From positions 7,111,501-7,175,500 of the forward strand of contig NZ_CP009241.1 in assembly GCF_000758525.1 (NCBI RefSeq): 64,000 nucleotides of DNA. The letters are read 5' to 3'. Under the pieces are notes generated by a model, which worked only from the letters and a program-made list of their open reading frames with translations, did no database searches and was not told the origin of the DNA. Source of the DNA: Paenibacillus sp. FSL H7-0357. GTDB taxonomy: Bacteria; Bacillota; Bacilli; Paenibacillales; Paenibacillaceae. The translations under genes and the position numbers were made by a program. This document shows positions 9,172-18,459 of the stretch, one piece after another (the stretch's first letter is position 1; the number at the start of each line of letters is the position of its first letter).

Positions 9172-9219
9172 ACTAACCTCCAATGTACTGGGATTGTAAG
9201 TGCTATAACATAAAAAATC

Positions 9220-9254
9220 TAAAAAAAAAGAATAGCCTCCGAAGAGGCTATTCT
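9220..9254 (-). terminator. Rho-independent terminator of the 883-residue S-layer gene
   Basis: A perfect 11 bp stem AGAATAGCCTC / GAGGCTATTCT (9229-9239 and 9244-9254) with a 4 nt loop is followed on the minus strand by a run of nine T. It lies 20 nt after the S-layer gene stop. Confidence 0.95.
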
Positions 9255-9273
9255 GTGCTTCGGTAATCGGAGA

Positions 9274-11925
9274 TTACTTAGCGGTTACTGTCTTATCACC
9301 AACGATAGTGTTACCTGCTTTATCTTTAGCAGTTGCACCATCGATAATTTTAACAGTAATACTGTTTACGTTGTTAGCATTGAGGTCAGAATATCCTGCA
9401 AGTCTAACATAGTATTTACCTGCATCGTTACCAACACCAGCAGTGAAACCACCAGTAATTGGTGTTGCAGTCGAGCTGTTGTTCACAATAACTACGAAGT
9501 CGCTAGCCTTAAGAGTAGCAGGATCGATCGGCTCGGAGAATGTCAATTGCAGAAGTGAAGTATCTCCTGTAGAAACAGCTGCTGAATCCAAAGTTGGTTT
9601 AACACCGTCTTTCAATTCTGGTTTAATGGTAGCGCCGTAAGTACCATTTCCTGCAGTATCAGTAATACCGGATGCAATGAATTCAATTGCTTCAGTTTTG
9701 CTGATTGCTGATTTAGGAACGCGTACTTCAACTACTGCTTCTGTAGGAGCTGTTGAAGTTCCAGAAGATCTCAATAGCTGAGCGTAAGAATTTGTAGGAA
9801 GTGCTTTGCTGCCCAAAGTATAACTGTTAACATCACGCAGGGATACCACATTCAGACCAACGTTGTCTTTAACTGTTACGGTGAAGACAACTTCAGTATC
9901 AGCTCCCTCAGAGTAAGTGATGCTTGTAACTACAGGTCTTTCAGTGTCAGTTGTAGTCGCAGCTGCTGCACTAACATTAACAGTAGTGCCAACTGATTTG
10001 TTCTTAGCAAGTGCCAAATCTGTTACTAGACCAGCAGGAAGACGCAGAGTATAAGTTCCGCTAAGACCCTTCACATTTGGATATGTGAGCTTAGTACCGT
10101 CAACAATCTTAGCACCACTGAAATCAACACCAGTTACTACTAGACCAGTAGAGTCGCTAATCAATGTTGGTGTTCCACCTACCAGCGTAACATCTTCAGA
10201 GAATGGTACAACCAGACCTTTATCAGTGCTGAATGATGCATTAGAAGCTACAGGAGCCGTAGTATCTTTCACAAGTGTGATCGGTTGAGTCACTGGTGTA
10301 CCAAGCGTGTTGCCCAATGTGTCTTTAACAGTTGCTCCAAAAACAAGTGATCCAGTGTAAGAACCGGAATCTGGCAGTTTGAATCCAGCAGGAACTTTAA
10401 ACTTAATAGTGTCGCTGTCAGCAGTTGCTTCTACACTAAGGGTTCCTTGGGACTCTCCATAAGTATTCAAGAATTTAACGTTACCAATCAAGGATTGATA
10501 GTTAACTTTCTTGTTGAACTTGACAGTGATAATGCTATCACCTGTTGCAGTAACAGAAGTAATTGCAGGAGCAGCAGTATCAGAAGTTACAGCTACGCTT
10601 GTTTTGATCGGGTTAGGACTTATCAGGTTGCCAGCAAAGTCACTAACATTCAACAGGGATACATCATAAGTTGTACCTGTCTTCAATGTACCTGCAGTCA
10701 AGACGAAGGTGTCATAAGTTTCACGAGTTACTGAAGCGGAAACACCGTTTACGCTAGCAATAATTCCAGCCGGTTTAACTGGCTCACTGAACTTCACAAG
10801 CACTTTATTAGTAGTATCCTTAGCTACAGCAGTTACGCTTGCAACTGTTGGAGCTACTGTATCAGCAGCAGTCAACATCTGGCTGTACTGAGCAAGAGCT
10901 GTTCCAGTAGTCGTCTTAACTGCATCTGTTACAACAACAGTATATTGGCCTTTAAGGAATTCAAGACCTGGGAAAGTAACAATTGCTTCAGTTCCAGCAG
11001 CGTTAACGCTCACTTCAGAACCATCTACAGTAATAGCAGGTTGGTTATTCAAAGGAATTACTCTGATAACACCGGATTTAAGCTTATCGCTAGAAGCTAC
11101 TGTAGAAGTATCAATTGCACGGTTGAATGTCACTTGCAATTGCTTAGCGTTAGGAGCCGTTACAGAAACAACCTTAGGAGCTGCAAGAGTAACCTTCACG
11201 CTGTAGTCAACGTTGTTGTGTTTGAAAGGAACTGTAGTTTCAACGCCTTCTACCAAAGCGGTAGTCAGGGTTACAGTTGTTGTAGATTTATCAGAGAAAG
11301 TCACCAATACGCTAGTTGGGTTCAAAGCTTCACCCGAAACTACTGTAGGAGCTTTCGAGTAGTTAGCAGCAGCATAAGCCGCTTCTACTACCAAAGAGCG
11401 GGTAGCGTTGGATTTGAAATCAACACCCTTTGCAACTAGACCAGCGTCAACAACTGCTTGTGCGTAACCTTTAGCCCATACAGCGGCGTTGTTGTCAGTT
11501 GTAGTAGGGGTTTCAAGTTTCAAAGCACGGTGCAGTACAGCTGCGATTTCTTGAACTGTAACTTTACCGCCGTAGTTAAAGATACCTTTTACAGTGTCAG
11601 TTCCTTTCATGTATCCAGCTGCAGTTACAGCTTCAATGTAAGGAGTTGCCCACATAGTTTTAGTGTAACCTTTGTCTTTGTAAGACAATGTTGTAGGAGT
11701 TACTTCTGGAAGATCAAACAATTTAGTGATGATCTTCGCGAATTCAGCGCGGTTCAGATCTTTTTCAAGATGAGATTGACCGTCTGGGTACCCTTCAAGA
11801 ATACCTTTCGCTGCCAAAGCATCAAATTTCGCTTGTGGAGTTGTTGCAGTTTCACCAAATGCTACAGAGGCAAACATCGAGAATGCCATTGCTGTAGATA
11901 ATGCTACGGATAAAATTTTCTTCAT
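9274..11925 (-). CDS. S-layer protein with N-terminal SLH domains and Ig-like repeats
   Basis: An 883-residue exported protein. MKKILSVALSTAMAFSMFAS is a clear signal peptide, cleaved near VAFGE. Three SLH modules follow (about 28-205): KFDALAAKGILEGYPDG ... NRAEFAKIITK, then WATPYIEAVTAAGYMKG, then a degenerate third. The rest is about six Ig-like repeats, each opening like PTVASVTA or PAITSVTA and containing a VKFSEP/LTFSEP strand. The arrangement resembles major S-layer proteins. The frame stays open upstream to 12030 with several Met codons; I chose the ATG at 11925 because it begins the signal peptide, with GGAGGAG 11 nt before it. A long leader, a strong promoter and a strong terminator suggest high expression. 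Confidence 0.9.
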   Translation of the reverse strand: MKKILSVALSTAMAFSMFASVAFGETATTPQAKFDALAAKGILEGYPDGQSHLEKDLNRAEFAKIITKLFDLPEVTPTTLSYKDKGYTKTMWATPYIEAVTAAGYMKGTDTVKGIFNYGGKVTVQEIAAVLHRALKLETPTTTDNNAAVWAKGYAQAVVDAGLVAKGVDFKSNATRSLVVEAAYAAANYSKAPTVVSGEALNPTSVLVTFSDKSTTTVTLTTALVEGVETTVPFKHNNVDYSVKVTLAAPKVVSVTAPNAKQLQVTFNRAIDTSTVASSDKLKSGVIRVIPLNNQPAITVDGSEVSVNAAGTEAIVTFPGLEFLKGQYTVVVTDAVKTTTGTALAQYSQMLTAADTVAPTVASVTAVAKDTTNKVLVKFSEPVKPAGIIASVNGVSASVTRETYDTFVLTAGTLKTGTTYDVSLLNVSDFAGNLISPNPIKTSVAVTSDTAAPAITSVTATGDSIITVKFNKKVNYQSLIGNVKFLNTYGESQGTLSVEATADSDTIKFKVPAGFKLPDSGSYTGSLVFGATVKDTLGNTLGTPVTQPITLVKDTTAPVASNASFSTDKGLVVPFSEDVTLVGGTPTLISDSTGLVVTGVDFSGAKIVDGTKLTYPNVKGLSGTYTLRLPAGLVTDLALAKNKSVGTTVNVSAAAATTTDTERPVVTSITYSEGADTEVVFTVTVKDNVGLNVVSLRDVNSYTLGSKALPTNSYAQLLRSSGTSTAPTEAVVEVRVPKSAISKTEAIEFIASGITDTAGNGTYGATIKPELKDGVKPTLDSAAVSTGDTSLLQLTFSEPIDPATLKASDFVVIVNNSSTATPITGGFTAGVGNDAGKYYVRLAGYSDLNANNVNSITVKIIDGATAKDKAGNTIVGDKTVTAK

Positions 11926-12047
11926 AACCTTTTTTTCTCCTCCTTGGACGTTCATGAACTGAGATTTTTCTTTAGTTGGGTAGCTCATGTCACTCATTAG
12001 CCGATGCACCCCCTTTCCCGAGTTGAGCATATTAAGTATAAATAATG

Positions 12048-12067
12048 TCTGTGACGGGTATCACAGA
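12048..12067. promoter_or_regulatory. Palindrome in the S-layer gene leader
   Basis: TCTGTGA-N6-TCACAGA, 7 bp arms, lies about 55 nt downstream of the predicted promoter and about 120 nt before the chosen start codon. It could be a regulator site or a 5' mRNA stem-loop; nothing in the sequence decides which. Confidence 0.55.
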
Positions 12068-12122
12068 AACTTGTAAACCGCTTTAAGGCATGACAATACT
12101 AGATTCCTAATTCTACCTAAGT

Positions 12123-12151
12123 ATTATACAATGTGCCTCAAGTCACGTAAA
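12123..12151 (-). promoter_or_regulatory. Predicted sigma-A promoter of the S-layer gene
   Basis: TTTACG (12146-12151) and a perfect TATAAT (12123-12128) are spaced 17 nt apart on the minus strand. It implies a leader of about 190 nt, in keeping with the long stable leaders known for S-layer mRNAs. Confidence 0.65.
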
Positions 12152-12460
12152 GCTAATTTTTCCAATCACTGCGCCTTCATTAATTTGGATCATCCCAAAT
12201 GTCTGGTGCAAATGACTCTACACTTTAAACGCAGAAGTTCCGGAAAAGTTGCGCCTTACTCAAAAAAAGTTTTTTTGGCATCCCGATGCCGCTCCAATAG
12301 AAGAGCATATGTAGTTCTACTAACTATTGCTAATCATGGGTGACTACGGGAAACAGTATAGCACACGAACTTTCGAAACGTCATTAAACAATATTTGTTA
12401 AGTTAATAAACATAATCACCTTTTTTCAAACCCAGAAATTTCTTTATCAGCCAAAACAAA

Positions 12461-12482
12461 AAAGCGCCGTAACCGGCGCTTT
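12461..12482 (-). terminator. Rho-independent terminator of the 113-residue protein gene
   Basis: AAAGCGCCG / CGGCGCTTT, a perfect 9 bp stem with a 4 nt loop, is followed on the minus strand by a T-rich tract, 18 nt past the stop codon. Confidence 0.9.
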
Positions 12483-12499
12483 CACTTTATAGCATATAA

Positions 12500-12841
12500 C
12501 TAACGGATCTTCATCGATAGCTGAATCAATTCCTGCCGCTTCTCAGGGCTTGAATTGACATTCTCGTACATTGTGTCAATCGCTACGCGGTTCTCCCGAT
12601 AGCTCTTCTCATGCTTAATTGTAGTATGAGACCATTCAATTAATGCATTCTCCGCAATAACAAGATCATTGTATGCATCATGGAATCCTGTAGCTTGTAC
12701 AAGTTCCTCCATTAGATCCTGTGAAATTTCCTGTAACGCTCTTTTTGCTGTGATTTCCTTTTCCAGGATTTTCGCTCTATTCTCAAACATATTCTTTGCT
12801 TTCATATAATCCAATTGTGCTTTTGCTAAAATCGGTTTCAT
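12500..12841 (-). CDS. Small, highly helical cytoplasmic protein of unknown function
   Basis: A 113-residue protein that I do not recognise. It has no signal peptide or membrane segment and is rich in Lys, Glu, Ala and Met with heptad-like spacing (for example YMKAKNMFENRAKILEKEI and ISQDLMEELVQATGF), so one or two long coiled-coil helices are likely. AAAGGTG precedes the ATG by 10 nt. A TATAAT at 12983-12988 about 140 nt upstream is a possible promoter with a weak -35, and a strong terminator follows the gene, so it is monocistronic. It lies between two S-layer genes, but nothing in it suggests export. The length is compatible with small helical regulators; that is speculation. Confidence 0.75.
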   Translation of the reverse strand: MKPILAKAQLDYMKAKNMFENRAKILEKEITAKRALQEISQDLMEELVQATGFHDAYNDLVIAENALIEWSHTTIKHEKSYRENRVAIDTMYENVNSSPEKRQELIQLSMKIR

Positions 12842-13040
12842 GGATGGCTTTCACCTTTCAGAAAATATTATTTTCAATATTATTGTAACGTAAATGGGAG
12901 CAGATTACAAAGATATCTAAATGGAAATGCAACCTGCATGAAGTCACAGCTTCTCCGAAGAGCTATATATAGATCGTTTCTTATTATACCCAATGAAAAT
13001 TGATTTATAAAGGCATACCCTTAACAACTCCATTTGCATA

Positions 13041-13071
13041 CAAAACGGAGGGCAAGTAACCAGCCCTCCGT
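13041..13071 (-). terminator. Rho-independent terminator of the 1302-residue SLH protein gene
   Basis: ACGGAGGGC / GCCCTCCGT, a perfect 9 bp stem with a 9 nt loop, is followed on the minus strand by TTTTG. It begins 25 nt after the stop codon. Confidence 0.9.
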
Positions 13072-13096
13072 AATATCATAACAAATTAAAATGTAT

Positions 13097-16000
13097 CTAG
13101 CTCAGGGTTTTAGGGAAGATGGTGGTGCTCTTCTTTAACAGTTCTACTGCGATCTTTCCAGCCTCAGCTCTGGTCATATTAGACTTAGGATTAAAGTTGT
13201 AAGAAGCCTTCTTTTGACCAGCTATGCTTACTTCAGCGCCATTCATAATTTTTGCCTTCGACACCGCTTGGACTGCCGACAAGGCGTAAGACTCTATTTT
13301 ACCGGAATCCAAAAATGACTTGGCGACTGAATCCTTTAATTTCTGATCGTTAGCTGCCAATTTCAATTTCAGGGCTCTGGCAATCATTACAGCTGCCTGC
13401 TCACGAGTAATTGGCTGATCCGGAGCAAATACTCCATCGGTAAGTCCAGTCACTATACCTGCTCTCGACGCAGTTTCAATATGGGCATAGTCCCATGTGA
13501 TTGAACTCGCTCCAGGCACCAGATCGGAATACGTCTTGTTGTCATCATAATTAAGTGGAAGATTCAACCCTTTAACCAGAAGTGTCGCGAATTCACCTCG
13601 TGTCGCTTGATCGTCTGTTCCAAATTGCTCAAACCGAAGATTTTTCATAATCCCCTTTGAGTAAAGAGCGTTCAAAATATTTCTGGCCCATTGATGATTC
13701 GTGACGTCATTATAGCCTCGGCTCATTTTCATTACCTTATAATACCCAAATTCATCAAAAGGAACGGAGATCGTGTGCTTATTGGTATCTACAGTACCGC
13801 CAATATTCTCCCATTCCCTTTTATTGTTGTATTTGAAGACTGTAACAATAGTTCCCGCGTCTTGTACAACATTCGGGTCAAAGGCTAATGTCAATTTCCC
13901 CCGCTTAGACGGTGTAATGATACGTTCCGCAGGAGTCTGTGGATCCCCAAACAATCCATCTACAGAATAAGGAGCCAAACCATTCGTAGCTGGAATATGC
14001 CCTGGCGTTGATGTGGTTCCAAGCTCACCCAATCCTCCGCTGATCCAATACACTTCCGATATGCGTCCAAAATTGCTGCTCTCATAAGGAGAATTGAACC
14101 GGAGCGTAAATTCATCTGGAATCGTCCAAGTTGGTATGCCACTCTCTTTAAAAGTTTCAGGGAAGCCGATGACGTTCCCATAATCGTTACGCCGTTCTAC
14201 AACACCCGTGGCTGGGTCTGCAATCCCAAACCGCAGCTTGTTATTAGGATAGTACTTCGTCAAATTACGCGTATCCGTACTTTGCATTACCGTTCCTTTA
14301 GGGAAGGTTAATTCCACTGCTTTGTTAAACACACTGTATTTGTCTGCTGTTTTAGGTGACATGTATTGTGCATCGACTGCTACTGTACCGGTATAGAATA
14401 TTGAAATAGTGTCTGTACTTGTCGTAGCACCACGAACAATTTGAATTTTGATGCTGTTAGCTTTATCTGCCTTCAACCCTACATAGTCCAGTACAAATCT
14501 CCCTGGCCCCAAATCCGTACGTTTGACTGCTTTCTCTTTGTCTATGATGACATCTGTAGCCCCTTCAGCTTCAATATCAAAATGAACAAAGTTTTTATTA
14601 ACAACATATTGAGTACCTACAGAAGGCTGAGGAGAGAGAATACGATACGCACTTACTTCTCTAACAATCTCCAGCTTCTGACTGGTTTTGGCTCCTGTAC
14701 TGTTTATCAGCTCAAGAGTGTAGATATACGTTCCTGGCGTATCATTCACAAGATCCTGAATCCGCATTACAAAGTCTTTTTGACTTCCGGCAAAATTAGT
14801 TGTATAGCGTTTATCTGCAAAAGTCGGGCTGGGAGTAACCGATGGATTCGCAATGGCAGGAATATCAAGTGACAGGATATTTTTTGTTCCCATATTCAAA
14901 TTGAGTTTTACCGCACCGCTTCCTCTAAGTACCAGATCATAAGTTTTCAAGCTGGTAGTATACTGATTATCTTTATATATAAAATCAGGAGTTAAGTTAA
15001 ATAGTTTGGTCAACAGTTCATCCGTTGGCCCATAGCTTGAATCAGGAAATGTACTTCTAACAGTACCCACAGCGGGTTGAAACTTACTTATGGTTGATAC
15101 GTTCTCATCGAGAATGTAAATGCGTAATTCCTTGCGGACTTCCCGGGTTTGCCCCTTTTCATCCGTACCTGTGCCTGTAAAGACAATTTTATTTTCTCCA
15201 AACACTAATGGCCCCGCGGTCGCATTAATCGCTAAATTAACTTCAAATCCACCTGCGGCGCTTTTAAACCAAGTTTTATCTAAGCCGGTTGATCTTTCTT
15301 TTGTTCCATTCACATACATTTCAGCCACGAAGTAATCGGAGTTTGAATTGAAATCAATATATTGCCCCTTAATAGCAAGGGTCTTGCCAGCCTCGGAATC
15401 AATAACAATAGTCTGTCCATCTGTAAGGTTGGATACATAAATATAGCTTTTAGAGGCAAAGGAAATATTAACATCTTTATATGCAGAGGAACCCTCAATG
15501 TTGAATCTAACGGTCTGGTTCCCGTTTTGGAAATCCTTTATTTTAAAGATATGCTGTGTACCTGAAACAGAAGTTACCAACTCCGGTGTCAGACCTGCAG
15601 TGGAAATCGGTAAATATTTCGCAATCAGTTTCGCCGGGCTAGTCACTGCTGTATTTGTTTTAACCAAGATGTAGAACTCACTGGCATCCACCTTAGCCCC
15701 ATTAAGAGCTACCCCGGGTGGAATATCGCCCGTTCCATCGTATCCTGCAAGATATTTCATATCCGTGATTACGATTCTATCTTTCATATACTGAAAATCA
15801 AAAGAACGATTTACGGTTTTGGTTCCATAAGCTACCGAAAGATTATGTGTTTGCGTCTCTAATCTGTTCGCTGGCGTTGCATTGTCTTTGTTTAGGGTCA
15901 GCGGCATTTCAAAAGAAACCAGCCGATATGAAGGTGCATTCTTGATAGGAGAGGGTACCAAGACCTCATCTCCCGCGTTCAAACCGATAAGACCAGCACT

Positions 16001-17005
16001 GTCCAGTGTTATACCGCTCCCATAGGTAGGTGTTGACACTGCTCCATTCATTTTCACTACTGCCGAACCCGCAAAAGGGACTCCCGCATTATCCGAAACC
16101 ATCATTTGAACCATTAATTTTGCAGTATCTGAATTTTCCGTCATCACCGGCTGATCGCCATACAGCAGATCCTGACCCTGACTTTGCGAATCAACCAAAT
16201 ACATTTTAACTATAGGATTCTTCTCATCATAATAAAAGAGCGTATATTCAAAGCTCAATGTATCTGAGCCATTCTGCACAACTAATTTAAGATTATTGAC
16301 ACCCGGATTAAGCGCCATACGCTGTGAGAAAAACGTTCCATCCTGCAGTAAGGAGGTGTTTGATGCACTTTCATTATTAATGGCAGCAGTAACCTTTGTT
16401 GCATTTAACGCTTTACCTTCAAGTGTAATTTCTTTATTGGCTACGACCAATTGTGCTCCTTCGTTCAAATTAAGCTTCTCTGAGCCACCCAGAACTTGAA
16501 GTCTCTCGACATAAGGAACCTGATCAAATAGTACATAAAAAGCCTCAGAACGGTCATTGCTTCCCTGTGACCCTGTAAGAGTAATCTTGTTCATGCCTGG
16601 AAACAATGTCAGATTTGCGCTAAAGCGGTTGTCAGGACTGTCAATATCCAGCTGGACAACACCTGGCGTTACATGTGTAGCATCCTCTACCCATTTCCCA
16701 TCATCCCAGTTCAAACGTTGTACATTGGCCCCCAGAGTAGAACTCGTAACTTTTGTAAACGTTCCTGTAACTGGTAAATTAGCATCCGTTACTTGCAATA
16801 CATTGGTTCTTGAGATTTGTTTTTCTATTGGAGGCAGTAATGTCAGATCAACAGTGTTTCTCAATTTCGTATTATCTGGCGTAAAATAACTGGTAGGCTT
16901 AAGCGTATCTGCAGCCACTGCAGTATTCATAAGTCCAGTTGGAATTAAAGATACAATTAAGGCGAACAGAAGCGTCCATACAAATGGCTTTCTCATGCGC
17001 TGCAT
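13097..17005 (-). CDS. Large SLH-domain surface protein
   Basis: A 1302-residue secreted protein. The signal peptide (MQRMRKPFVWTLLFALIV..., cleaved near AVAAD) is followed by about 1000 residues of beta-rich sequence without a family I can name, containing Ig-like or cell-surface repeat features such as LFPGMNKITLTGSQG and NLTDGQTIVIDSEAGK. Three SLH domains end the protein (about 1100-1302) with ATRGE, ITREQ and MTRAE at the TRAE position, so the third is canonical. GGGAG lies 11 nt before the ATG. The C-terminal anchor implies binding to the pyruvylated wall polymer probably made by the csaB locus immediately upstream. A terminator separates it from tagO, so it has its own promoter; an operator-like inverted repeat lies in its upstream region. 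Confidence 0.9.
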   Translation of the reverse strand: MQRMRKPFVWTLLFALIVSLIPTGLMNTAVAADTLKPTSYFTPDNTKLRNTVDLTLLPPIEKQISRTNVLQVTDANLPVTGTFTKVTSSTLGANVQRLNWDDGKWVEDATHVTPGVVQLDIDSPDNRFSANLTLFPGMNKITLTGSQGSNDRSEAFYVLFDQVPYVERLQVLGGSEKLNLNEGAQLVVANKEITLEGKALNATKVTAAINNESASNTSLLQDGTFFSQRMALNPGVNNLKLVVQNGSDTLSFEYTLFYYDEKNPIVKMYLVDSQSQGQDLLYGDQPVMTENSDTAKLMVQMMVSDNAGVPFAGSAVVKMNGAVSTPTYGSGITLDSAGLIGLNAGDEVLVPSPIKNAPSYRLVSFEMPLTLNKDNATPANRLETQTHNLSVAYGTKTVNRSFDFQYMKDRIVITDMKYLAGYDGTGDIPPGVALNGAKVDASEFYILVKTNTAVTSPAKLIAKYLPISTAGLTPELVTSVSGTQHIFKIKDFQNGNQTVRFNIEGSSAYKDVNISFASKSYIYVSNLTDGQTIVIDSEAGKTLAIKGQYIDFNSNSDYFVAEMYVNGTKERSTGLDKTWFKSAAGGFEVNLAINATAGPLVFGENKIVFTGTGTDEKGQTREVRKELRIYILDENVSTISKFQPAVGTVRSTFPDSSYGPTDELLTKLFNLTPDFIYKDNQYTTSLKTYDLVLRGSGAVKLNLNMGTKNILSLDIPAIANPSVTPSPTFADKRYTTNFAGSQKDFVMRIQDLVNDTPGTYIYTLELINSTGAKTSQKLEIVREVSAYRILSPQPSVGTQYVVNKNFVHFDIEAEGATDVIIDKEKAVKRTDLGPGRFVLDYVGLKADKANSIKIQIVRGATTSTDTISIFYTGTVAVDAQYMSPKTADKYSVFNKAVELTFPKGTVMQSTDTRNLTKYYPNNKLRFGIADPATGVVERRNDYGNVIGFPETFKESGIPTWTIPDEFTLRFNSPYESSNFGRISEVYWISGGLGELGTTSTPGHIPATNGLAPYSVDGLFGDPQTPAERIITPSKRGKLTLAFDPNVVQDAGTIVTVFKYNNKREWENIGGTVDTNKHTISVPFDEFGYYKVMKMSRGYNDVTNHQWARNILNALYSKGIMKNLRFEQFGTDDQATRGEFATLLVKGLNLPLNYDDNKTYSDLVPGASSITWDYAHIETASRAGIVTGLTDGVFAPDQPITREQAAVMIARALKLKLAANDQKLKDSVAKSFLDSGKIESYALSAVQAVSKAKIMNGAEVSIAGQKKASYNFNPKSNMTRAEAGKIAVELLKKSTTIFPKTLS

Positions 17006-17064
17006 GTCATTAATCTCTCCCTTTTGATGATATTAATTATTTTATCGGTCCTACAGAAGATAAT

Positions 17065-17125
17065 TTGAAGGAATTCCTTGAATTTTCTACACGCTTATAA
17101 TTTGCGCTTCAACAAATTCCTTCAA
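17065..17125. promoter_or_regulatory. Inverted repeats upstream of the 1302-residue SLH gene
   Basis: Perfect 11 bp arms TTGAAGGAATT (17065-17075) and AATTCCTTCAA (17115-17125) lie 39 bp apart. The left arm overlaps a 12 bp perfect palindrome AAGGAATTCCTT (17068-17079). A TATAAG -10-like hexamer lies between the arms on the minus strand. The arrangement looks like paired operator sites around a promoter. Confidence 0.5.
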
Positions 17126-17142
17126 TAATCCCCTCTGGAATG

Positions 17143-17174
17143 CAAAAAGCCCACCCTACATCAGGATGAGCTTT
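17143..17174 (-). terminator. Rho-independent terminator after tagO
   Basis: On the minus strand AAAGCTCATCCT pairs with AGGGTGGGCTTT (17163-17174 and 17146-17157), allowing G-U pairs, followed by TTTTTGC. It lies 45 nt downstream of the tagO stop and would close the DUF5693-csaB-tagA-tagO unit. Confidence 0.8.
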
Positions 17175-17218
17175 TCAAAAAAATATATATTAATAGCAAT
17201 ACAAATCTTAAACAAATC

Positions 17219-18346
17219 CTACAGCTTCGAGCCTCGTTCCTGACTAACTTTCATTCGCATTCTCAGGAAGAAGTCAATCACAGGACGTTTGGTCTTACTG
17301 ATGACACCGGTAATCTCCGCACCAATTTGCAGGAAGAACAGCATTACGCAAATGACTACAAAAGTAACCCAGTTTGCTTCGTAAAGTGAGGCAGAGGTCT
17401 GGATAACAGCCAATACACCGAAAAATGTAGCAATTCCATAAATGATCAGTACCGTTTGACGGTGGCTGAACCCCAGTTCGCGCAGGCAATGATGCAGGTG
17501 GCCTTTATCCGGTGCGAATATTGGTTTCTTCTGCAGCTTGCGGCGTACGATAGCAAAGAATGTATCAGACAAAGGCACCCCTATAATGAGGAGCGGTGTA
17601 ATAAAAGAAACGACGGCAATTTGCTTAAACCCAAGAAGTGCAAGCAGAGCCAAGCAAAAACCTAAAAACAGTGAACCTGTATCACCCATAAAAATTTTGG
17701 CGGGGTGAAAATTAAAGAACAGAAATCCTATGATGCTGCCCAGCAGCAGCAGGCACAGAAGTGCAACCATTGTATTTCCCATCAAGAAGGCCATCACTGC
17801 AATGGTGGCAATTGCGATACCAGATACCCCGGCAGCAAGCCCGTCCAACCCGTCAATCAAGTTAACGGCATTCGTGACACCCACAATCCAGAAAATAGTC
17901 AGTGGAATAGCAATCCAGCTTTCCAGCGAAGAATACGTATTATGAAAAGGAATATTTACGAAATCAACAGTAATACCAAAACCGAAGACTACTATGCAGG
18001 CAGCCGCAATCTGGCCCAGCAGCTTCACCTTTGCCGAAAGTTCAAACCGGTCATCCAAACCGCCGATCAGAACAATCATTCCGCCGCCACACAGCAGCGC
18101 TTTGATGAAGCTTACCTCCCGCGGAGTGAAGTCATAAGGAATAATTGGCAATACGGCAAGCAGGCCCAACACAAACGCCAGAAAAATACCAAGTCCGCCA
18201 AGGCGGGGCATAATCTTCGTATGCACTTTACGGGCATTCGGCACATCTGTAGCGCCAATCTTAATAGCGAATTTCTTCACCAGCGGCGTCAAGAGTAAGG
18301 CGAGTCCCATGCACACAATAAATCCGGCGATGTATATGATTAACAT
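17219..18346 (-). CDS. tagO: Undecaprenyl-phosphate N-acetylglucosaminyl-1-phosphate transferase (TagO/WecA family)
   Basis: A polytopic membrane enzyme of 375 residues and about ten transmembrane segments. It transfers GlcNAc-1-phosphate from UDP-GlcNAc to undecaprenyl phosphate, the first membrane step in teichoic acid and secondary wall polymer synthesis. Family motifs seen: KVHTKIMPRLGGLGIF near the N-terminus, GGLDDRFELSAKVK (about 92-105, the Asp-rich metal site), NLIDGLDGLAAG (about 160), FMGDTGSLFLGF (about 215) and the basic loop PIFAPDKGHLHHCL (about 265). It lies 113 bp after tagA in the same direction and is probably the last gene of the wall-polymer operon. GGGGG precedes the ATG by 12 nt, a rather loose spacing. 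Confidence 0.93.
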   Translation of the reverse strand: MLIIYIAGFIVCMGLALLLTPLVKKFAIKIGATDVPNARKVHTKIMPRLGGLGIFLAFVLGLLAVLPIIPYDFTPREVSFIKALLCGGGMIVLIGGLDDRFELSAKVKLLGQIAAACIVVFGFGITVDFVNIPFHNTYSSLESWIAIPLTIFWIVGVTNAVNLIDGLDGLAAGVSGIAIATIAVMAFLMGNTMVALLCLLLLGSIIGFLFFNFHPAKIFMGDTGSLFLGFCLALLALLGFKQIAVVSFITPLLIIGVPLSDTFFAIVRRKLQKKPIFAPDKGHLHHCLRELGFSHRQTVLIIYGIATFFGVLAVIQTSASLYEANWVTFVVICVMLFFLQIGAEITGVISKTKRPVIDFFLRMRMKVSQERGSKL

Positions 18347-18459
18347 TTGATCAGTCGACCCCCATTTCTCTACCGCATTGAATTATACGCTGAACTAAAT
18401 ACAAATTCCAATTCCGTTTTTGGGCTGCTATTCTTATTTTCACGGTGAATATCCGCATT

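Larger units (their letters stand above)
11926..12499. other. Long upstream region of the 883-residue S-layer gene
   Basis: This 574 bp stretch holds the S-layer gene leader of about 190 nt, a palindrome at 12048-12067, a predicted promoter at 12123-12151 and the terminator of the next gene at 12461-12482. Near 12263-12292 there is an A7-G-T7 tract next to a GGCATC/GATGCC hairpin of unclear role. No credible separate gene was seen; the 70-codon plus-strand frame at 12131-12343 lacks a ribosome binding site and family features. Confidence 0.6.

Noticed and set aside
12131..12343. Plus-strand 70-codon frame upstream of the S-layer gene
   Set aside because: It overlaps the predicted S-layer promoter and leader and has no ribosome binding site or recognisable features.
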